Notes under the pieces: model-generated
Database searches by the model: none
What the model was told of the DNA's origin: nothing
What the model saw: only the letters and a program-made list of their open reading frames with translations
Shown: in pieces, positions 35,146-43,705 of the stretch
Layout: each line of letters starts with the position of its first letter
Numbering within the stretch: position 1 is the stretch's first letter
Translations under genes and position numbers: made by a program
Assembly: GCA_050246945.1 (NCBI GenBank)
Contig: JBFWVC010000009.1
Span: 124,001-188,000 of the forward strand
Direction: 5' to 3'
Length of the DNA: 64,000 nucleotides
DNA from: JAEUMD01 sp050246945
GTDB taxonomy: Bacteria; Pseudomonadota; Alphaproteobacteria; Rhizobiales; Hyphomicrobiaceae

Positions 35146-35712
35146 CTACCCTCCAATGCCATGATCGCGACGCCACTCGCGCGGCATCTGGAAGGTGCCA
35201 GCCCACAACCCTCGCCGCGCTGACTTGGCCGCTCCCTCCTCGTTGCGGTAGCTGCCATACGACACCGCGAAGCCGCTTTCTACCATGGCTGCGTTGAGCG
35301 TTTGTCCCCCCGCCTCGCAGGTGCCCAGATAGCGGCCGTGCTTGTCACGCTCCAAGCTCCGGCACGATACCTTCTGCCCCCCGATGAGACGCTGCAGCTG
35401 TCGCCTGGATTCTTCCCCGCAGTCCCACGCCTTGCCCTCACGCTCGCACGTCTGCCGGCCCTCGGGCGCGTCGATGCCCAAAAGCCTCACCTCGCTGCCG
35501 CCGATCCGCAAGCTGTCGCCATCGATGACCCTTACGAACCCGGACAACTCGTGGGCTTCTCCGGGTGGCACGTGCTCCCCGCGCTGGTCGTCGCCCAGCC
35601 GCCCGAATACCACCACCGAGGCAACCAGTATAAGCGTCAAGACCCATCGCAGCCGCGGATAGCCCCGCAGCAATCGATCCATTTGCCGCCGAATGTCCTT
35701 CCCGATTCGCAA
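35146..35712 (-). CDS. Thermonuclease (SNase-like) family protein, membrane-anchored
   Basis: 188 aa. An N-terminal TM anchor (about 20-38, LRWVLTLILVASVVVFGR) is followed by a staphylococcal-nuclease fold: V-I-D-G-D-S-L-R-I, VRLLGIDAPEGRQ (catalytic Arg and Asp region), E-R-D-K-H-G-R-Y-L-G-T-C (second Arg) and MVESGFAVSYGSYRNEEGAA. The four cysteines may form disulfides, consistent with periplasmic location. Confidence 0.88.
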   Translation of the reverse strand: MRIGKDIRRQMDRLLRGYPRLRWVLTLILVASVVVFGRLGDDQRGEHVPPGEAHELSGFVRVIDGDSLRIGGSEVRLLGIDAPEGRQTCEREGKAWDCGEESRRQLQRLIGGQKVSCRSLERDKHGRYLGTCEAGGQTLNAAMVESGFAVSYGSYRNEEGAAKSARRGLWAGTFQMPREWRRDHGIGG

Positions 35713-35864
35713 GCAACATAAACCCTTAGTTAGCGAATTGGTCCGACATTAACCGAGACCCCCGAGGGCGCGGCGCCGGCACCGCCCTCGCGTAACATTG
35801 CGAGCGCTCTCGCGTCCACCCGGTCACCAAACCCGGGCGGCGCCAGAGCGCAAGCTGGCGTGGC

Positions 35865-37538
35865 ATGAACGAGCAAATGCAGGACGCGGCGATCACGGAC
35901 CAGCCTCACCGATCTCGCGGCCGGCGCGATGAGCGTCGCCGCGCCAGCGAAGAACTGCGCGAAACACGCCAGAAGCTCGCCCAGGGCTCGGCTATCAAGC
36001 CCGAGTTTGAGTACGAGATGCTCTCCATCTTCGTGCGCAACGAGCTTTCGGCTGCGTTCACCATCACCGGCCTGTCGGCGATCTTCTCGCTCGCATCAAT
36101 GTTCTGGGCTCCCGTCCCGCAGGCCATCATGTGGCTCTTCGTCGTGATCGGGGCCAAGGTGTTGCAGCTGGAACTCTGCAGACGCTTCCAGAACACCTCG
36201 CGCGACGAGATTAACCTGCGCGTCTGGCGCCGTCGCCTCGTTACCTCCGAACTGGTCAGCGGCCTGGCCTGGGCCGGCTTTGCGCTGGTCGATATGGGAG
36301 GTAGCAGCCATGAAGTACCCAAGCTGCTGTTTTCCTCCCATGTGTTCCTGTTCGCGACGTTGATCGTCGTTCTTGCAATCCGCATGACGTTCGCCTCGAC
36401 CGTAATCCCGATACTCTACATTGGCACTATTCCGATGACGCTGGCTGTTGTCGCGCGTCTCCTTTCGCTCAATGACTCTTTCTACATCGCCCTGGCGCTG
36501 ATGGCTGTCGGCGTTCACATCTACTTCATCTTCCTCGCTCGCGGCCTCTACTCGACAGCGCTCGCGATGCTCGAGTTCCGCGCCCAGAAGGATGCACTCA
36601 TCGCCGAGCTGGAGGAGGAGAAGTCCTTTTCCGACGAGGCGCGCCGGCGTTCCGAGGCCGCCAACAAAGCCAAGTCGCGCTTTTTGGCGACGATGAGCCA
36701 CGAACTGCGCACACCATTGAATGCAATCATGGGCTTTTCCGAAGTCATGAAGTCGGAGGTTCTCGGCCCTATTTCCAACCCGACTTATCGCGAATACGCC
36801 GGAAACATTCACGACAGCGGCCGACATCTTCTCAACCTCATCAACGAGATCCTCGATCTCTCGCGCATCGAGGCTGGACGCTACGAGCTGCATGAGGAGC
36901 CGATCCGTCTTGCCGACGTCGCTGAGGATTGCTTTCGCTTGCTGAAATTGCGTGCGGAGACCAAAGGCCTCAGCCTCATCGAGGATTTCGACAATAATCT
37001 GCCGCAGGTCTGGGCCGACCAGCGGGCGATGCGCCAGATCTGCCTCAACCTGATCTCCAACGCGCTGAAGTTCACGCCCAAGGGCGGCCGCGTCACCGTC
37101 TCGGTGCAACAATCCCTGGATGGCGGTCAGTTCGTCTCCGTCCGCGATACCGGACCGGGGATTCCGGAGCATGAGCTGCCCAAGGTGATGCAGGCGTTCG
37201 GCCAGGGCTCTCTCGCCCACGAGACTGCCGAAGGCGGCACCGGTCTTGGCCTTCCGATCGTCAAGAACCTGATCGAGTTGCACGGCGGAACGTTCGAACT
37301 GCGATCAGAGCTTCGCAAGGGGACCGAAGCGACTGCCTATGTGCCGCCCATCCGCGTGCTGGAAAGTCTGCCTCCGCTACAATCGCCGGGAAATGAGCGT
37401 CACCGCCGCAGTGAAGGCGCTCCGTCTCATATTGCGGCAGGCCCCTCACGAGCCGCCTCGCGCTCTCCTCGCCTCGTCTCGGCAAGGACGCCGGCAGGTC
37501 TGGCACCAGCGCCTCCACGGATCAAAGCCCCGGCCTGA
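35865..37538 (+). CDS. Integral-membrane sensor histidine kinase
   Basis: 557 aa. The soluble N-terminal 50 residues are followed by six predicted TM segments (about 60-230), a short coiled coil (EEEKSFSDEARRRSEAANKA) and the HisKA domain MSHELRTPLNAIMGFSEV with His279 as phosphoacceptor. The ATPase domain has the N box (NLISNALKFTPKGG), G1 (V-R-D-T-G-P-G-I-P) and G2 (GGTGLGLPIVKNLIELHGG). The C-terminal 65 residues are disordered and Pro/Arg-rich. There is no receiver domain and no adjacent response regulator, so it is an orphan. The H-box wording is like alphaproteobacterial PdhS/DivJ-type kinases. Confidence 0.9.
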   Translation: MNEQMQDAAITDQPHRSRGRRDERRRASEELRETRQKLAQGSAIKPEFEYEMLSIFVRNELSAAFTITGLSAIFSLASMFWAPVPQAIMWLFVVIGAKVLQLELCRRFQNTSRDEINLRVWRRRLVTSELVSGLAWAGFALVDMGGSSHEVPKLLFSSHVFLFATLIVVLAIRMTFASTVIPILYIGTIPMTLAVVARLLSLNDSFYIALALMAVGVHIYFIFLARGLYSTALAMLEFRAQKDALIAELEEEKSFSDEARRRSEAANKAKSRFLATMSHELRTPLNAIMGFSEVMKSEVLGPISNPTYREYAGNIHDSGRHLLNLINEILDLSRIEAGRYELHEEPIRLADVAEDCFRLLKLRAETKGLSLIEDFDNNLPQVWADQRAMRQICLNLISNALKFTPKGGRVTVSVQQSLDGGQFVSVRDTGPGIPEHELPKVMQAFGQGSLAHETAEGGTGLGLPIVKNLIELHGGTFELRSELRKGTEATAYVPPIRVLESLPPLQSPGNERHRRSEGAPSHIAAGPSRAASRSPRLVSARTPAGLAPAPPRIKAPA

Positions 37539-37679
37539 TCGACACCCGATGCCGCATCATCGCGCCTCGGCTGCCTTCCCCGGCATCTCAATATCGCCAC
37601 CGATCCCCAGGCTTGCCGCAAGCCGCCACGATCCCTACATCTCGACGTGGACCTGATCCTCTGCAACGAGAGCATGGTC

Positions 37680-37772
37680 AGCTGAAGTGTGCAGCGGTTC
37701 AGCATGAAGAACATGCTCAATTCAAAGACCAAGATCGTGTTCATGCGTCCATGCGACATGAACACGATCTCG
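37680..37772. repeat. R repeat copy 2, at the head of the hairpin array
   Basis: AGCTGAAGTGTGCAGC, then ACATGCTCAATTCAAAGACC and GATCGTGTTCATG...CATGAACACGATC, a 13-bp stem around 11 bases. It matches 43529-43617 closely over about 85 bp and abuts element D3. The preceding 140 bp (37539-37679) contain no gene. Confidence 0.8.
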
Positions 37773-37843
37773 TGTCGTGATCGCGAAATTCGTCACATTC
37801 TGCGGCAACCTCGGAACGAATTTCGCGTTTCTGACGACACTAG
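37769..37843. repeat. CTAG-bounded hairpin element D3
   Basis: Outer stem TGTCGT/ACGACA, inner 12-bp stem CGCGAAATTCGT/ACGAATTTCGCG and a 22-nt loop. The interior is identical to 42386-42460. It ends in CTAG; the left border is CTCG. It is followed by a 13-bp spacer (CAATTTCAGAGTT) and the next CTAG, exactly as at 42461. Confidence 0.88.
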
Positions 37844-37856
37844 CAATTTCAGAGTT

Positions 37857-37935
37857 CTAGTGTGGCGTCGCGCCTTAGTTGACCGACGTTGCGGCCGACG
37901 CGGAGTCAACTAAGGCGCGCTGAACGCCACACTAA
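37857..37935. repeat. CTAG-bounded hairpin element C
   Basis: Left border CTAG, right border CTAA. The outer stem is TGTGGCGT/ACGCCACA (8 bp), the inner 13-bp stem CGCCTTAGTTGAC/GTCAACTAAGGCG and the loop 21 nt. Same architecture as D and E but an unrelated stem sequence. Confidence 0.85.
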
Positions 37936-37948
37936 GTCAATGGTTTTG

Positions 37949-38023
37949 CTAGTGGCCTTCATGTCGCGCCAAAATTGTATGCAGTCGCGGCTATGTTTCA
38001 ATTTTGGCGCGACAGGCCACTAG
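37949..38023. repeat. CTAG-bounded hairpin element F
   Basis: CTAG at both ends. The outer stem is TGGCCT/AGGCCA, with a TCAT bulge on the left arm, a perfect 15-bp inner stem GTCGCGCCAAAATTG and complement, and a 21-nt loop. It shares its right CTAG with element E3. Confidence 0.88.
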
Positions 38024-38098
38024 TGTGACTGGGATCGAGAAGTCCGCCTCGCAACCCGGCCGAAAAGTATGGAGCGGACTTCTCGATCATCACACTAG
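38020..38098. repeat. CTAG-bounded hairpin element E3
   Basis: CTAG ends. The outer stem TGTGA(T)/ATCACA and the 14-bp inner stem ATCGAGAAGTCCGC/GCGGACTTCTCGAT flank a loop of about 24 nt. Nearly identical to 42474-42552 and to the reverse copy 43614-43692. Last member of the array D3-C-F-E3. Confidence 0.88.
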
Positions 38099-38247
38099 GT
38101 CGATTGCCGTCAAAACTTTGACGCTTGAACGTGGCAGGGTATCACATGCAGCCCTGCCCCCCAACGAGGCAAACCGTAGTTCGCGCGGACGTTGCAGCCC
38201 CCAACCAAGCCCCCCACCCTGACCTCCCTGGAGATACCGACAGCGAC

Positions 38248-38433
38248 ATGAAGAGCCCTTGCATCGATGTCTGCACCATGGACCCCGAAACCGGGTTGTG
38301 CGCCGGGTGCGGTCGCACGCTCCAGGAGATCGCCGCGTGGGCCTCGATTTCGGATGCCGAGCGTGAGCGCATTATGGATCTTCTGCCGCAACGCATGCAC
38401 ACTGCCGGGATGAAGGCACCAGTTGAGAGATAG
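38248..38433 (+). CDS. DUF1289 family protein
   Basis: 61 aa. MKSPCIDVCTMDPETGLCAG then C-G-R-T-L-Q-E-I-A-A-W: the four-cysteine C-x-x-x-C-x(8)-C-x-x-C pattern of DUF1289, often predicted to bind metal or Fe-S. The start ATG 38248 is chosen because it begins at the conserved S-P-C motif. It ends 5 bp before the first retropepsin gene, so they are probably co-transcribed. Confidence 0.88.
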   Translation: MKSPCIDVCTMDPETGLCAGCGRTLQEIAAWASISDAERERIMDLLPQRMHTAGMKAPVER

Positions 38434-38438
38434 TCGAC

Positions 38439-39143
38439 ATGATCGTCTGGCTCGTCATTTTGCTGATCGCACTTGGTGGTGCCTACTTTGCCTTCCAGGC
38501 AAACCCGGAACTCGCCGCCGGCATGATGAACGTCGAGACCGGCGCGATGGTGGCAGCCCTGGCGCTTGCCATCTATGTCGCCATCATCTTTACCGCCAAT
38601 CGCGGACCGTTCATGCGGACAATCCGCCATCTCGCAATCTGGGCGGGCCTGATGCTGGCCCTCGTCGTCGGCTACAGCTATCGCGATGAGGTTGGCTCGG
38701 TCGCCAATCGCGTGGTCGGCAATCTCATGCCGCCGGGAGCTGGTGTCACTGTCGAGACCGGCATTCCCGGAGAGCGCGCCGTTCGCATCCGCAAGCGTCG
38801 CGATGGCCACTTCGCGGCCACGGCGACGGTCAACGGCACAAGCATGACGCTGATGCTCGATACGGGCGCTTCCACCGTCGTACTCAAGCCCGCCGACGCT
38901 GTGAAGGCTGGAATCGACGTCGGCAAGCTCACCTACTCGATGGCCGTGCGCACTGCCAACGGCACCACTTACGCCGCACCGGTTCGCCTCGATGCGATTT
39001 CCATTGGCCCGATCGTCGTCAAGGACGTCGAGGCTCTGGTGGCAAAGCCGGGAAATCTTAACGAAAGCCTGCTCGGTATGAGTTTTTTAAGACGATTGAG
39101 GTCATTTGATTTCTCAGGAGAGTACGTGACGCTGCGCGGGTAA
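38439..39143 (+). CDS. TIGR02281 family retropepsin-like aspartic protease (first of two)
   Basis: 234 aa. Three N-terminal TM segments (about 1-20, 33-52, 65-84) are followed by a retropepsin domain: DGHFAATATVNGTSMTLMLD then T-G-A-S-T-V-V-L with the single catalytic D-T-G triad (about 147), R-T-A-N-G-T and L-L-G-M-S-F-L. TIGR02281 proteins are clan AA aspartic proteases anchored in the inner membrane, active as dimers; substrates unknown. A paralogue follows 52 bp downstream. Confidence 0.88.
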   Translation: MIVWLVILLIALGGAYFAFQANPELAAGMMNVETGAMVAALALAIYVAIIFTANRGPFMRTIRHLAIWAGLMLALVVGYSYRDEVGSVANRVVGNLMPPGAGVTVETGIPGERAVRIRKRRDGHFAATATVNGTSMTLMLDTGASTVVLKPADAVKAGIDVGKLTYSMAVRTANGTTYAAPVRLDAISIGPIVVKDVEALVAKPGNLNESLLGMSFLRRLRSFDFSGEYVTLRG

Positions 39144-39195
39144 CGGAACTTCGGTCCCCTTCCCGCGGCTGCGTCGTCGGGATCGGGAGATTGTT

Positions 39196-39768
39196 ATGTC
39201 GTCAGGCATGCAGGGAGTCCTCCGCGATGCATTGGGCTGGGTTGCTGCTGCAGCCATGCTGGCCTTGACGATTGCGAATTTCGACGCGATCCGCGCCTTC
39301 AACCGCAGCCTTCTGGGCATCGAGGAATCTGCGGCGCCGCATGCCGCGCTTGCCGAACGCGGGGACAACGGGGACTCCGGTGAGCAGACCCGGGTTTCGG
39401 GTCGCGTCGAGCTGACCGCGAGCGATCATGGCCACTACGCCGCCGAGGCCGAAGTCAACGGCCGCCACATTTCCCTGATGGTGGATACCGGCGCTTCTCT
39501 CGTCGTTCTGACCTACGAGGATGCTGAACGTGCCGGCGTGTTTGTCGGCGATGGAGATTTCACCGCACATTCCCGGACCGCCAATGGCATCGCCCGCAAT
39601 GCGCTCGTTACCCTCGACGAGGTCTGCATTGAAAGCGTCTGCGTGAAGGACGTGCGGGCCATGGTCGCCGAAAGAGGACGTCTGCACGTCTCCCTTCTCG
39701 GCATGACATTCCTCGGCCGCCTGCGCCGCGTCGACATGCAGTCGGGCCGTTTGACGCTCGAAAACTGA
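39196..39768 (+). CDS. TIGR02281 family retropepsin-like aspartic protease (second of two)
   Basis: 190 aa. One N-terminal TM segment (about 10-28) and a retropepsin domain, GHYAAEAEVNGRHISLMVD then T-G-A-S-L-V-V-L, with R-T-A-N-G-I and L-L-G-M-T-F-L-G-R-L. Clearly paralogous to the preceding gene but with a reduced membrane part and two extra Cys in E-V-C-I-E-S-V-C. Since these proteases need two D-T-G half-sites, the tandem pair could homo- or heterodimerise. Confidence 0.87.
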   Translation: MSSGMQGVLRDALGWVAAAAMLALTIANFDAIRAFNRSLLGIEESAAPHAALAERGDNGDSGEQTRVSGRVELTASDHGHYAAEAEVNGRHISLMVDTGASLVVLTYEDAERAGVFVGDGDFTAHSRTANGIARNALVTLDEVCIESVCVKDVRAMVAERGRLHVSLLGMTFLGRLRRVDMQSGRLTLEN

Positions 39769-39923
39769 TCGAGTTCGAAGCAATACCGCCGCGCAACCAC
39801 GAACGAATTGCATACTCCGCATCGCACGGCGACGGCCGCCGTCAAGCCCTCGCCACATATGCATCCAATATCCCGGTTGGCGCTGGCACCGGCTTCCGAT
39901 AGGGTCCGCCGCGACCAGCCAAC

Positions 39924-41438
39924 ATGGACATGATTCACATGCTGCCCAAACCGCGCGCCGACCTCAAACCCAACACCGCGGACTTCGAGCGCCTGCCCCT
40001 CGTAAAGCCCACGGGCTTCCGCGAATACGATGCGCGCTGGTTGTTCCCCGAGGAGATCAACCTCATGGGGCTCAATGCGGTGGGCCTCGGCATGGCGAAG
40101 CTGTTCGCAGAGCGCGGCGTCCCGAAGCGGATCGTCGTCGGCCACGACTATCGCTGGTACTCCGGCGCCGTGAAGCAGGCGCTGATGACCGGCCTGCTCG
40201 CCGGCGGCTGCGAGGTTCACGACATAGGCCTGGCTCTCTCACCCATGGCATACTATGCCCAGTTCGCTCTCGATGTCGAAGGCGTCGCCATGGTCACGGC
40301 CAGTCACAACGATAACGGCTGGACCGGCATCAAGATGGGCCTGTCGCGTCCTTTGACGTTCGGCCCGGAGGAGATGAGCCGCCTGAAGGAAATCGTCCTC
40401 TCGGGCGAATATGAAACACGCGTTGGCGGCCGCTACGTCTTCGTTCATGACATGGCCGAGCGCTATATCGCCATGCTGACCGACCGCCCCCGGATCAAGC
40501 GCCACATGAAGGTGGTCGCTGCATGCGGCAACGGCACGGCTGGAGCCTTCGCGCCACAGGTTCTCGAGGCCATCGGCTGCGAGGTGATCGCACTCAATGC
40601 CGACCTCGATCACTCTTTCCCCAACCACAACCCGAACCCCGAAGATCTGGCGATGCTGCATGCTGTGGCCGACAAGGTGAAGGAAAGCGGCGCTGACGTC
40701 GGTCTTGCATTCGACGGCGACGGCGACCGATGCGGCGTCGTCGATAACGAGGGGCACGAAATCTTTGCCGACAAGGTCGGCGTCATGCTGGCGCGCGACA
40801 TCTCCACGCTGCACCCGCGCGCTCGCTTCGTCGCCGACGTGAAGTCGACGGGCCTGTTCATGACCGATCCCGTGCTCGCGCACAACGGAGCCGCCACCAC
40901 CTACTGGAAAACCGGCCACTCCTATATCAAGCGATTCAGCCACGAGACGAAGGCGCTTGTTGGCTTCGAGAAGTCCGGGCACTTCTTCTTCAACCCGCCT
41001 CTTGGCCGCGGCTACGACGACGGAATAGTCGCCGCGCTGGCTGTCTGCGACATGCTCGATCGAAATCCCGGAAAGTCGATGGCCGACTTGAAGAACGCGC
41101 TGCCGAAAACCTGGCAGTCGCCGACCATGTCGCCCCACTGCGGCGACGAGGTGAAGTATGGCGTGGTCGAAAAAATCGTGGCGCGCTTCAAGGAGGCCGC
41201 CGATCGCGGGGAGCAGGTTGCCGGCCAGAAGATCCGCGAACTCATCACCGTCAACGGTGTCCGGGTCGTGCTCGAAGATGGGACCTGGGGCCTGATCCGC
41301 GCTTCCTCCAACAAGCCAGAACTCGTGGTCGTCGTCGAGAGCCCGACCTCGGAGGCCAACATGAAGGCGATCTTTGCCGCGCTGGACGCCGAATTGTCCA
41401 ACCATCCCGAGGTTGGCGCCTACAATCAAAAGATTTAG
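39924..41438 (+). CDS. Phosphomannomutase/phosphoglucomutase
   Basis: 504-aa alpha-D-phosphohexomutase. Domain 1 has the phosphoserine loop V-T-A-S-H-N-D-N-G-W-T-G (Ser127). Domain 3 binds Mg through F-D-G-D-G-D-R-C (Asp264 region). The sugar-binding loop is G-F-E-K-S-G-H-F. It interconverts hexose 6- and 1-phosphates for exopolysaccharide, LPS or glycogen precursors. The ATG at 39924 is followed by a second in-frame ATG five codons later. The intergenic region 39769-39923 shows no other gene. Confidence 0.9.
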   Translation: MDMIHMLPKPRADLKPNTADFERLPLVKPTGFREYDARWLFPEEINLMGLNAVGLGMAKLFAERGVPKRIVVGHDYRWYSGAVKQALMTGLLAGGCEVHDIGLALSPMAYYAQFALDVEGVAMVTASHNDNGWTGIKMGLSRPLTFGPEEMSRLKEIVLSGEYETRVGGRYVFVHDMAERYIAMLTDRPRIKRHMKVVAACGNGTAGAFAPQVLEAIGCEVIALNADLDHSFPNHNPNPEDLAMLHAVADKVKESGADVGLAFDGDGDRCGVVDNEGHEIFADKVGVMLARDISTLHPRARFVADVKSTGLFMTDPVLAHNGAATTYWKTGHSYIKRFSHETKALVGFEKSGHFFFNPPLGRGYDDGIVAALAVCDMLDRNPGKSMADLKNALPKTWQSPTMSPHCGDEVKYGVVEKIVARFKEAADRGEQVAGQKIRELITVNGVRVVLEDGTWGLIRASSNKPELVVVVESPTSEANMKAIFAALDAELSNHPEVGAYNQKI

Positions 41439-41610
41439 AGTCTGATCAGCTGAGATGGAAGCAGTCATCCTTCCATCGAGGGCGTGCCATCGAAAGCGTA
41501 GTCGAGGCTCGCACACAAAAAGTTGGAGCAAGCCACGAAGACCCGAACCCTCAAAACAGCGCGCTGGCTCGTGTTCGTGTTTCCTTGCGACATGAACACG
41601 AACTGAGTCG
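41437..41610. repeat. Degenerate intergenic repeat S plus partial R repeat
   Basis: 41437-41520 begins AGAGTCTGATCAGCTGAGAT and GGAAGCAGTCATCCTTCCATCGA, aligning with the S repeats at 26548, 43780 and 53556. 41567-41603 contains CTCGTGTTCGTG...CATGAACACGA, a diverged R-type inverted repeat. Together they fill the gap between the mutase and SoxW-like genes. Confidence 0.6.
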
Positions 41611-41621
41611 CGAAATCCGGG

Positions 41622-42350
41622 TCAATTCAACTTGGGCTTGCCCTCTTTCTCCTTCGCAAGGCGTTCACGCTCGCCGAAGCGTTCCAGGTGGAAGCGTTGG
41701 AAGTTGCGGTCCTTCTCGTAGACCTTAGCCCGCACCCAGGTGAACATGTCGTAGAAGGTTCCGGCACCTATGCCGAGGTTCATCCGCGCCACCTCCATCG
41801 GTTGCCCCCATTGCCCCTTCAACTTTTCGATGTCGTCCTTGAAGAAGATCACCGTGGGCGTGAACATGATGCCCCAGCGCTCGGCGAGTTTCTTCTCCGG
41901 CATTCTCTCACCGTCGAAGTCAGTCACCTCGCGCGACCCCCACATGTCGAGCTGGATCACCGCAAAGTTCTCTCGCACGTAGTCGTTCACGTAGCGCTTG
42001 GCCAGCACCTCGGTGTGCATCTTCACGCAATACATGCAGCCGCGCTGTTCGAAGATCACGGCGAGCCGCTTGCCCTGCGCCTTGGCCTCGGCAAAGTCTT
42101 CCCTCAGGTCGAAGAAGGATTGTACGAACCACGTCTGGTGATAGATTCCGTCCTCACCCTTTTGCGGCATGATTGCGGGTTCGTCTTCACCGATCGCCGG
42201 CGGTAGCTTCGACATGTCCTGCGCTTGCGCGGGCTCCATGGCGGCACCAGCCATGAGCAAAATTCCAAAAATCATCCACGCCCACGCATGCAATCGCGGC
42301 CACCCATTGGCCATCGTCAAAGCCCGCGGCAGTAGAAAATGCTGAAGCAT
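41622..42350 (-). CDS. Exported thioredoxin-fold protein, SoxW-like
   Basis: 242 aa. A signal peptide (about 22-43, AWMIFGILLMAGAAMEPAQA) and a thioredoxin-like domain: K-R-L-A-V-I-F-E-Q-R-G-C-M-Y-C-V-K-M-H with the redox C-M-Y-C, and G-I-M-F-T-P-T-V-I-F with the cis-Pro. This is the layout of SoxW/SoxS-type periplasmic thioredoxins of thiosulfate-oxidising alphaproteobacteria. No sox genes lie in the window, but a TauE/SafE sulfite-exporter-type gene is next, which fits a sulfur role. An in-frame ATG 12 codons downstream is an alternative start. Confidence 0.83.
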   Translation of the reverse strand: MLQHFLLPRALTMANGWPRLHAWAWMIFGILLMAGAAMEPAQAQDMSKLPPAIGEDEPAIMPQKGEDGIYHQTWFVQSFFDLREDFAEAKAQGKRLAVIFEQRGCMYCVKMHTEVLAKRYVNDYVRENFAVIQLDMWGSREVTDFDGERMPEKKLAERWGIMFTPTVIFFKDDIEKLKGQWGQPMEVARMNLGIGAGTFYDMFTWVRAKVYEKDRNFQRFHLERFGERERLAKEKEGKPKLN

Positions 42351-42385
42351 CGCTGTTAGCCCTGATGGTCACGACGTCCCAAACA

Positions 42386-42460
42386 CTAGTGTCGTGATCG
42401 CGAAATTCGTCACATTCTGCGGCAACCTCGGAACGAATTTCGCGTTTCTGACGACACTAG
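42386..42460. repeat. CTAG-bounded hairpin element D1
   Basis: CTAG ends, 12-bp inner stem CGCGAAATTCGT, outer TGTCGT/ACGACA and a loop starting CACATTCTGCGGC. It forms, with a 13-bp spacer and E1, a 167-bp composite unit repeated in inverted orientation at 43614-43780. Confidence 0.9.
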
Positions 42461-42473
42461 CAATTTCAGAGTT

Positions 42474-42552
42474 CTAGTGTGATTGAGATCGAGAAGTCCG
42501 CCTCGCAACCCGGCCGAAAAGTATGAAGCGGACTTCTCGATCATCACACTAG
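42474..42552. repeat. CTAG-bounded hairpin element E1
   Basis: CTAG ends, outer TGTGAT/ATCACA, TGAG bulge on the left arm, 14-bp inner stem ATCGAGAAGTCCGC and a loop of about 28 nt. It ends 27 bp from the TauE/SafE stop codon. Confidence 0.9.
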
Positions 42553-42579
42553 CGCAGGCCTGTGCCCTCGCATAGCGCA

Positions 42580-43422
42580 TCAATCACCAGTCAGAAGAAT
42601 TGACAGGAAGCGCGCCACGACGACGCAGAGAAACAAGGCAAATGCCTGTTCCAGACGCCTTTTCGGTATCCCGTGCGCGAGGCGCACGCCAAGCGGCGCG
42701 GTCATCACGCTGAGCGGCACGATGAGCGCTGCACCCAGGATGCTGACGTAGCCGACCGAGTATGGCGGTGTCCCCGACACACCCCAGCCCGCCCACATGT
42801 AGCCGAGCGCCCCTGGGATCGCGATGAGCGGTCCAAATCCTGACGACGTGCCAACGGCTTGCAATACCGAACGCCCGTAAAGCGTCATCAGCCCCACGAT
42901 GAACGCCGCGCCACCGATCGATATGAGGACCGAGACGTAGCCGACGAACACCGCGTAAACCTCGACCCAACGACTCTTGGGAATTTCGGGACCAAGCCGC
43001 CACTCCTCCCGCCCGAACCACATCTTCGCCGCCATGACGGTACCGAATACCACCCAGAACCACTTCAGGAACGTGCTCGAGACGTTCCCCGCCGTTAGCA
43101 CGCCCAATGCCACTCCGAGAACCGCCCATGGCCCCAGCCGTTTGACCAGGTCCAGATCGACGGATCCCTTGGCACGATGCGCTGCAAACGAGCGCAGCGA
43201 CGTCGGCAAGATAACGGCAAGCGCGGTGGCAAGTGACATATGCATCCGGATCGACGGATCGACACCGATCGCCGCGAACGTCTCGTAGAGCACAGGCACG
43301 AGGATCCCGCCGCCGCCGATGCCCAACAACCCAGACATGAAGCCAACAACCGCGCCGGCCGCAGCCAGCGCCAAAACCAGCACCACAATGTTGCCGGCAC
43401 TCATCGTTATCTGGGCGCCCAT
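42580..43422 (-). CDS. Sulfite exporter TauE/SafE family membrane protein
   Basis: About 280 aa with eight TM segments. The N-terminal half contains the family signature G-F-M-S-G-L-L-G-I-G-G-G-G-I-L-V-P-V-L and the second half the matching I-S-I-G-G-A-A-F-I-V-G-L-M-T. It is predicted to move sulfite, sulfoacetate or other organosulfur anions across the inner membrane. The start was set at MGAQITMSAG. The gene is bracketed by inverted 167-bp D-E repeat units, so it may have moved as a cassette. A SoxW-like gene lies beyond one of them. Confidence 0.88.
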   Translation of the reverse strand: MGAQITMSAGNIVVLVLALAAAGAVVGFMSGLLGIGGGGILVPVLYETFAAIGVDPSIRMHMSLATALAVILPTSLRSFAAHRAKGSVDLDLVKRLGPWAVLGVALGVLTAGNVSSTFLKWFWVVFGTVMAAKMWFGREEWRLGPEIPKSRWVEVYAVFVGYVSVLISIGGAAFIVGLMTLYGRSVLQAVGTSSGFGPLIAIPGALGYMWAGWGVSGTPPYSVGYVSILGAALIVPLSVMTAPLGVRLAHGIPKRRLEQAFALFLCVVVARFLSILLTGD

Positions 43423-43528
43423 GCCGTCTCTCGATAGATAGTCTGGAAGAATTAGAGGAAGGGTACAAAGCACGCCGTGATCTAATCATGGCCTGCCATG
43501 CTAGCAATAGCATCGCCAATCCATGTTT

Positions 43529-43617
43529 AGCTGAAGTGTGCAGCACTTCAGAGTGAAGGACATGCTCAATTTGAAGACTTGGATCGTGTTCATGCATCCA
43601 TGTGACATGAACACTAG
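43529..43617. repeat. R repeat copy 3
   Basis: AGCTGAAGTGTGCAGC, then ACATGCTCAATTTGAAGACT and GTGTTCATG...CATGAACAC, ending in CTAG shared with element E2. It matches 37680-37772. In both cases the R repeat sits at the head of a hairpin array. Confidence 0.8.
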
Positions 43618-43692
43618 TGTGATGATCGAGAAGTCCGCTTCATACTTTTCGGCCGGTTTGCGAGGCGGACTTCTCGATCTGAATCACACTAG
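43614..43692. repeat. CTAG-bounded hairpin element E2 (inverted copy of E1)
   Basis: Reverse complement of E1 with only a few differences, one in the loop and one in the bulge. CTAG ends. It lies upstream of the TauE/SafE gene. Confidence 0.9.
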
Positions 43693-43705
43693 AACTCTGA
43701 AATTG

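Noticed and set aside
37769..38098. Array as a CRISPR
   Set aside because: The units are not identical direct repeats with unique spacers; each is a different palindrome and no cas genes are present.
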